Positions 63,070 to 64,000 of a stretch of 64,000 nt of DNA are shown one piece after another. Under the pieces are notes generated by a model. That model saw only the letters and a list, made by a program, of their open reading frames with translations. It was not told the DNA's origin and searched no databases. The stretch is from Acidipropionibacterium acidipropionici. GTDB taxonomy: Bacteria > Actinomycetota > Actinomycetes > Propionibacteriales > Propionibacteriaceae. Position 1 is the stretch's first letter. Each line of letters starts with the position of its first letter. The stretch covers positions 1,827,551-1,891,550 of the forward strand of contig NZ_CP013126.1 in assembly GCF_001441165.1 (NCBI RefSeq). Reading direction: 5' to 3'. The position numbers and the translations under genes were made by a program.

Positions 63070-63507
63070 TCAGCTCCAGGTCTCGGAGTCGATGATGATG
63101 GTCACCGGACCGTCGTTGACCAGGGAGACCTTCATGTCGGCCCCGAAGATCCCGGTCTCGACATGGGCGCCGAGGGTCCTCAGGTGCTCGGCGAAATGAT
63201 CGATGAGGGGCTCGGACACCGGGCCGGGGGCCGCGGCGTTCCAGGTGGGGCGGCGCCCCTTGCGGGTGCCGGCATAGAGGGTGAACTGGCTGACCACCAG
63301 CAGCGGGGCTCCGATGTCGGATGCGGACTTCTCATCGGCGAGGATCCGCAGCCCCCACACCTTGGCGGCGACCTTCTCCACCACCGCGGGGGTGTCGTCA
63401 TGGGTGATCCCCGCCAGGATCACCAGGCCGGGCGAGGCCAGCTCGCCGACCACTCTCCCGTCGACCCGGACCGATCCCTCCAGGGCCCTCTGGACGACGA
63501 CCCTCAT
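63070..63507 (-). CDS. dtd: D-aminoacyl-tRNA deacylase
   Basis: 145 residues from the ATG at 63507. Removes D-amino acids (and glycine from tRNA-Ala) from t[20 protein letters not shown] opening, active-site [17 protein letters not shown] and the Gly-cisPro segment in [12 protein letters not shown] overlap with the preceding zinc-ribbon microprotein gene. Confidence 0.95.
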   Translation of the reverse strand: MRVVVQRALEGSVRVDGRVVGELASPGLVILAGITHDDTPAVVEKVAAKVWGLRILADEKSASDIGAPLLVVSQFTLYAGTRKGRRPTWNAAAPGPVSEPLIDHFAEHLRTLGAHVETGIFGADMKVSLVNDGPVTIIIDSETWS

Positions 63508-63653
63508 CGCGAGCCGTCCTGCTCCTCCTGGCTGGCCGCCTGGCAGTGGCAGCGATCCTCGACCGGCACCCCGGCGAGGGCCTGGTCGATGTGCTCCCCG
63601 CACCCCTCCCAGGTCGGTCGTCCGCAGGTCGGGCAGGTGATGCGATGGCACAT
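63504..63653 (-). CDS. 49-residue zinc-ribbon microprotein
   Basis: ATG at 63653 with GGAGAT upstream; stop overlaps the dtd start. Cysteines at 2, 7, 10, 18, 35 and 37, with [17 protein letters not shown] and RCHC. Small proteins of this pattern are widespread in actinobacteria, but no function is known to me. Likely binds one zinc. Translational coupling to dtd is clear. Confidence 0.8.
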   Translation of the reverse strand: MCHRITCPTCGRPTWEGCGEHIDQALAGVPVEDRCHCQAASQEEQDGSR

Positions 63654-63738
63654 GGGCTGATCTCCTCGAAGTCGTCGGATGATGACGTCAGCGATGCTAC
63701 GACACGATCACCGGCGGTCCCTGGCGTAGAATCCGCGA

Positions 63739-63846
63739 GTGGCCACCTTCGATCTCGTCGCCCTCGTAGCTGTCTGCGTGCTGACCGCCCTGGCCCTGCT
63801 CGGCTGGGTGGCCTGGCTGCTGACCCGTGGGCCCGGGCCCGAGTGA
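63739..63846 (+). CDS. 35-residue single-span membrane microprotein
   Basis: GTG at 63739, seven bases after a TAGAAT -10 box, so leaderless. One hydrophobic helix (about residues 6-29) with a short RGPGPE tail. The neat promoter-start spacing supports it being real. No known family. The nitrobindin-like gene starts 45 bases later. Confidence 0.55.
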   Translation: MATFDLVALVAVCVLTALALLGWVAWLLTRGPGPE

Positions 63847-63891
63847 CCGCCCGGCACCCCCCCGGCCACCGACCCGAGTTCAAGAGGACAA

Positions 63892-64000
63892 ATGCCCTTC
63901 CAGATCCCTGACAACCTCGACAACAACCTCATGCCCCTGGCCTGGATGATCGGCCACTGGGAGGGGGACGGCCACGGCGTCGGCCCCGACGGAGGCGAGA
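63892..64000 (+). CDS. Nitrobindin/FABP-like heme-binding protein (3' partial)
   Basis: GAGGA four bases before the ATG. The 36 visible codons contain NLMPLAWMIGHWEGDGHGVG, the N-terminal pattern of the nitrobindin (DUF1794, THAP4-like) beta-barrel family. The proximal histidine region is beyond the window. Confidence 0.8.
   Translation, partial: MPFQIPDNLDNNLMPLAWMIGHWEGDGHGVGPDGGE

Overview
The window is high-GC DNA (about 68-70% by impression, not counted) from an actinobacterium. Mycothione reductase, DisA, the Rv0500B-type ribosomal protein bS22, GlnR, many leaderless starts behind TANNNT -10 boxes, and a zinc ABC transporter with actinobacterial surface-anchor domains all fit the Actinomycetota. 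The zinc system and the local gene orders suggest Propionibacteriaceae (Acidipropionibacterium or Cutibacterium-like). The genus is inference.

Layout. 1-13.2 kb is core housekeeping: coproheme decarboxylase, radA-disA, a TIM-barrel/proline dehydrogenase/CPBP protease operon, asd-proC, bS22, a glutaredoxin and rex. 13.4-21.4 kb holds a fused cobA-hemD gene, then a tightly overlapping run (histidine phosphatase, thioredoxin lipoprotein, CcdA, ResB, CcsA) for cytochrome c maturation, then an ECF sigma factor coupled to a GerMN-domain membrane protein. 21.4-28.6 kb holds an SDR, glpD, an MMPL transporter and a Na+/H+ antiporter. 28.8-32.5 kb is the ilvD-ilvA isoleucine operon, preceded by what looks like a complete leader-peptide attenuator.

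35.2-49.3 kb is a metal island. A siderophore uptake operon (binding protein, two permeases, ATPase, siderophore-interacting reductase) reads left from a DtxR/IdeR-type iron box. A zinc regulon reads from four Zur-like boxes. It comprises an anchored-repeat zinc ABC transporter, a second surface protein, a histidine-rich microprotein coupled to a COG0523 GTPase, and cysteine-free paralogs of ribosomal proteins bL33, bL31, bL32 and bL28. Two further members, uS14 and bL36, survive only as deleted remnants, so the backup ribosomal set is partly decayed.

49.3-58.6 kb is phosphate metabolism: pstSCAB behind a PHO box, a MutT1-like hydrolase, polyphosphate kinase and GlnR. The right end holds an ASCH protein, a flavin-dependent oxidoreductase, an MFS transporter, an ATPase/DUF4143 pseudogene, dtd with an overlapping zinc-ribbon microprotein, a membrane microprotein and the start of a nitrobindin-like gene.

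The intergenic spaces carry at least three unrelated repeat families: paired 73-bp elements with 15-bp inverted ends at an exact 91-bp period, a GTTGGCC hairpin element, and a terminator-like hairpin family with conserved tetraloops and compensating stem changes, sometimes expanded into 93-95 bp tandem copies. No tRNA, rRNA, CRISPR array, phage or intact insertion sequence was recognised.
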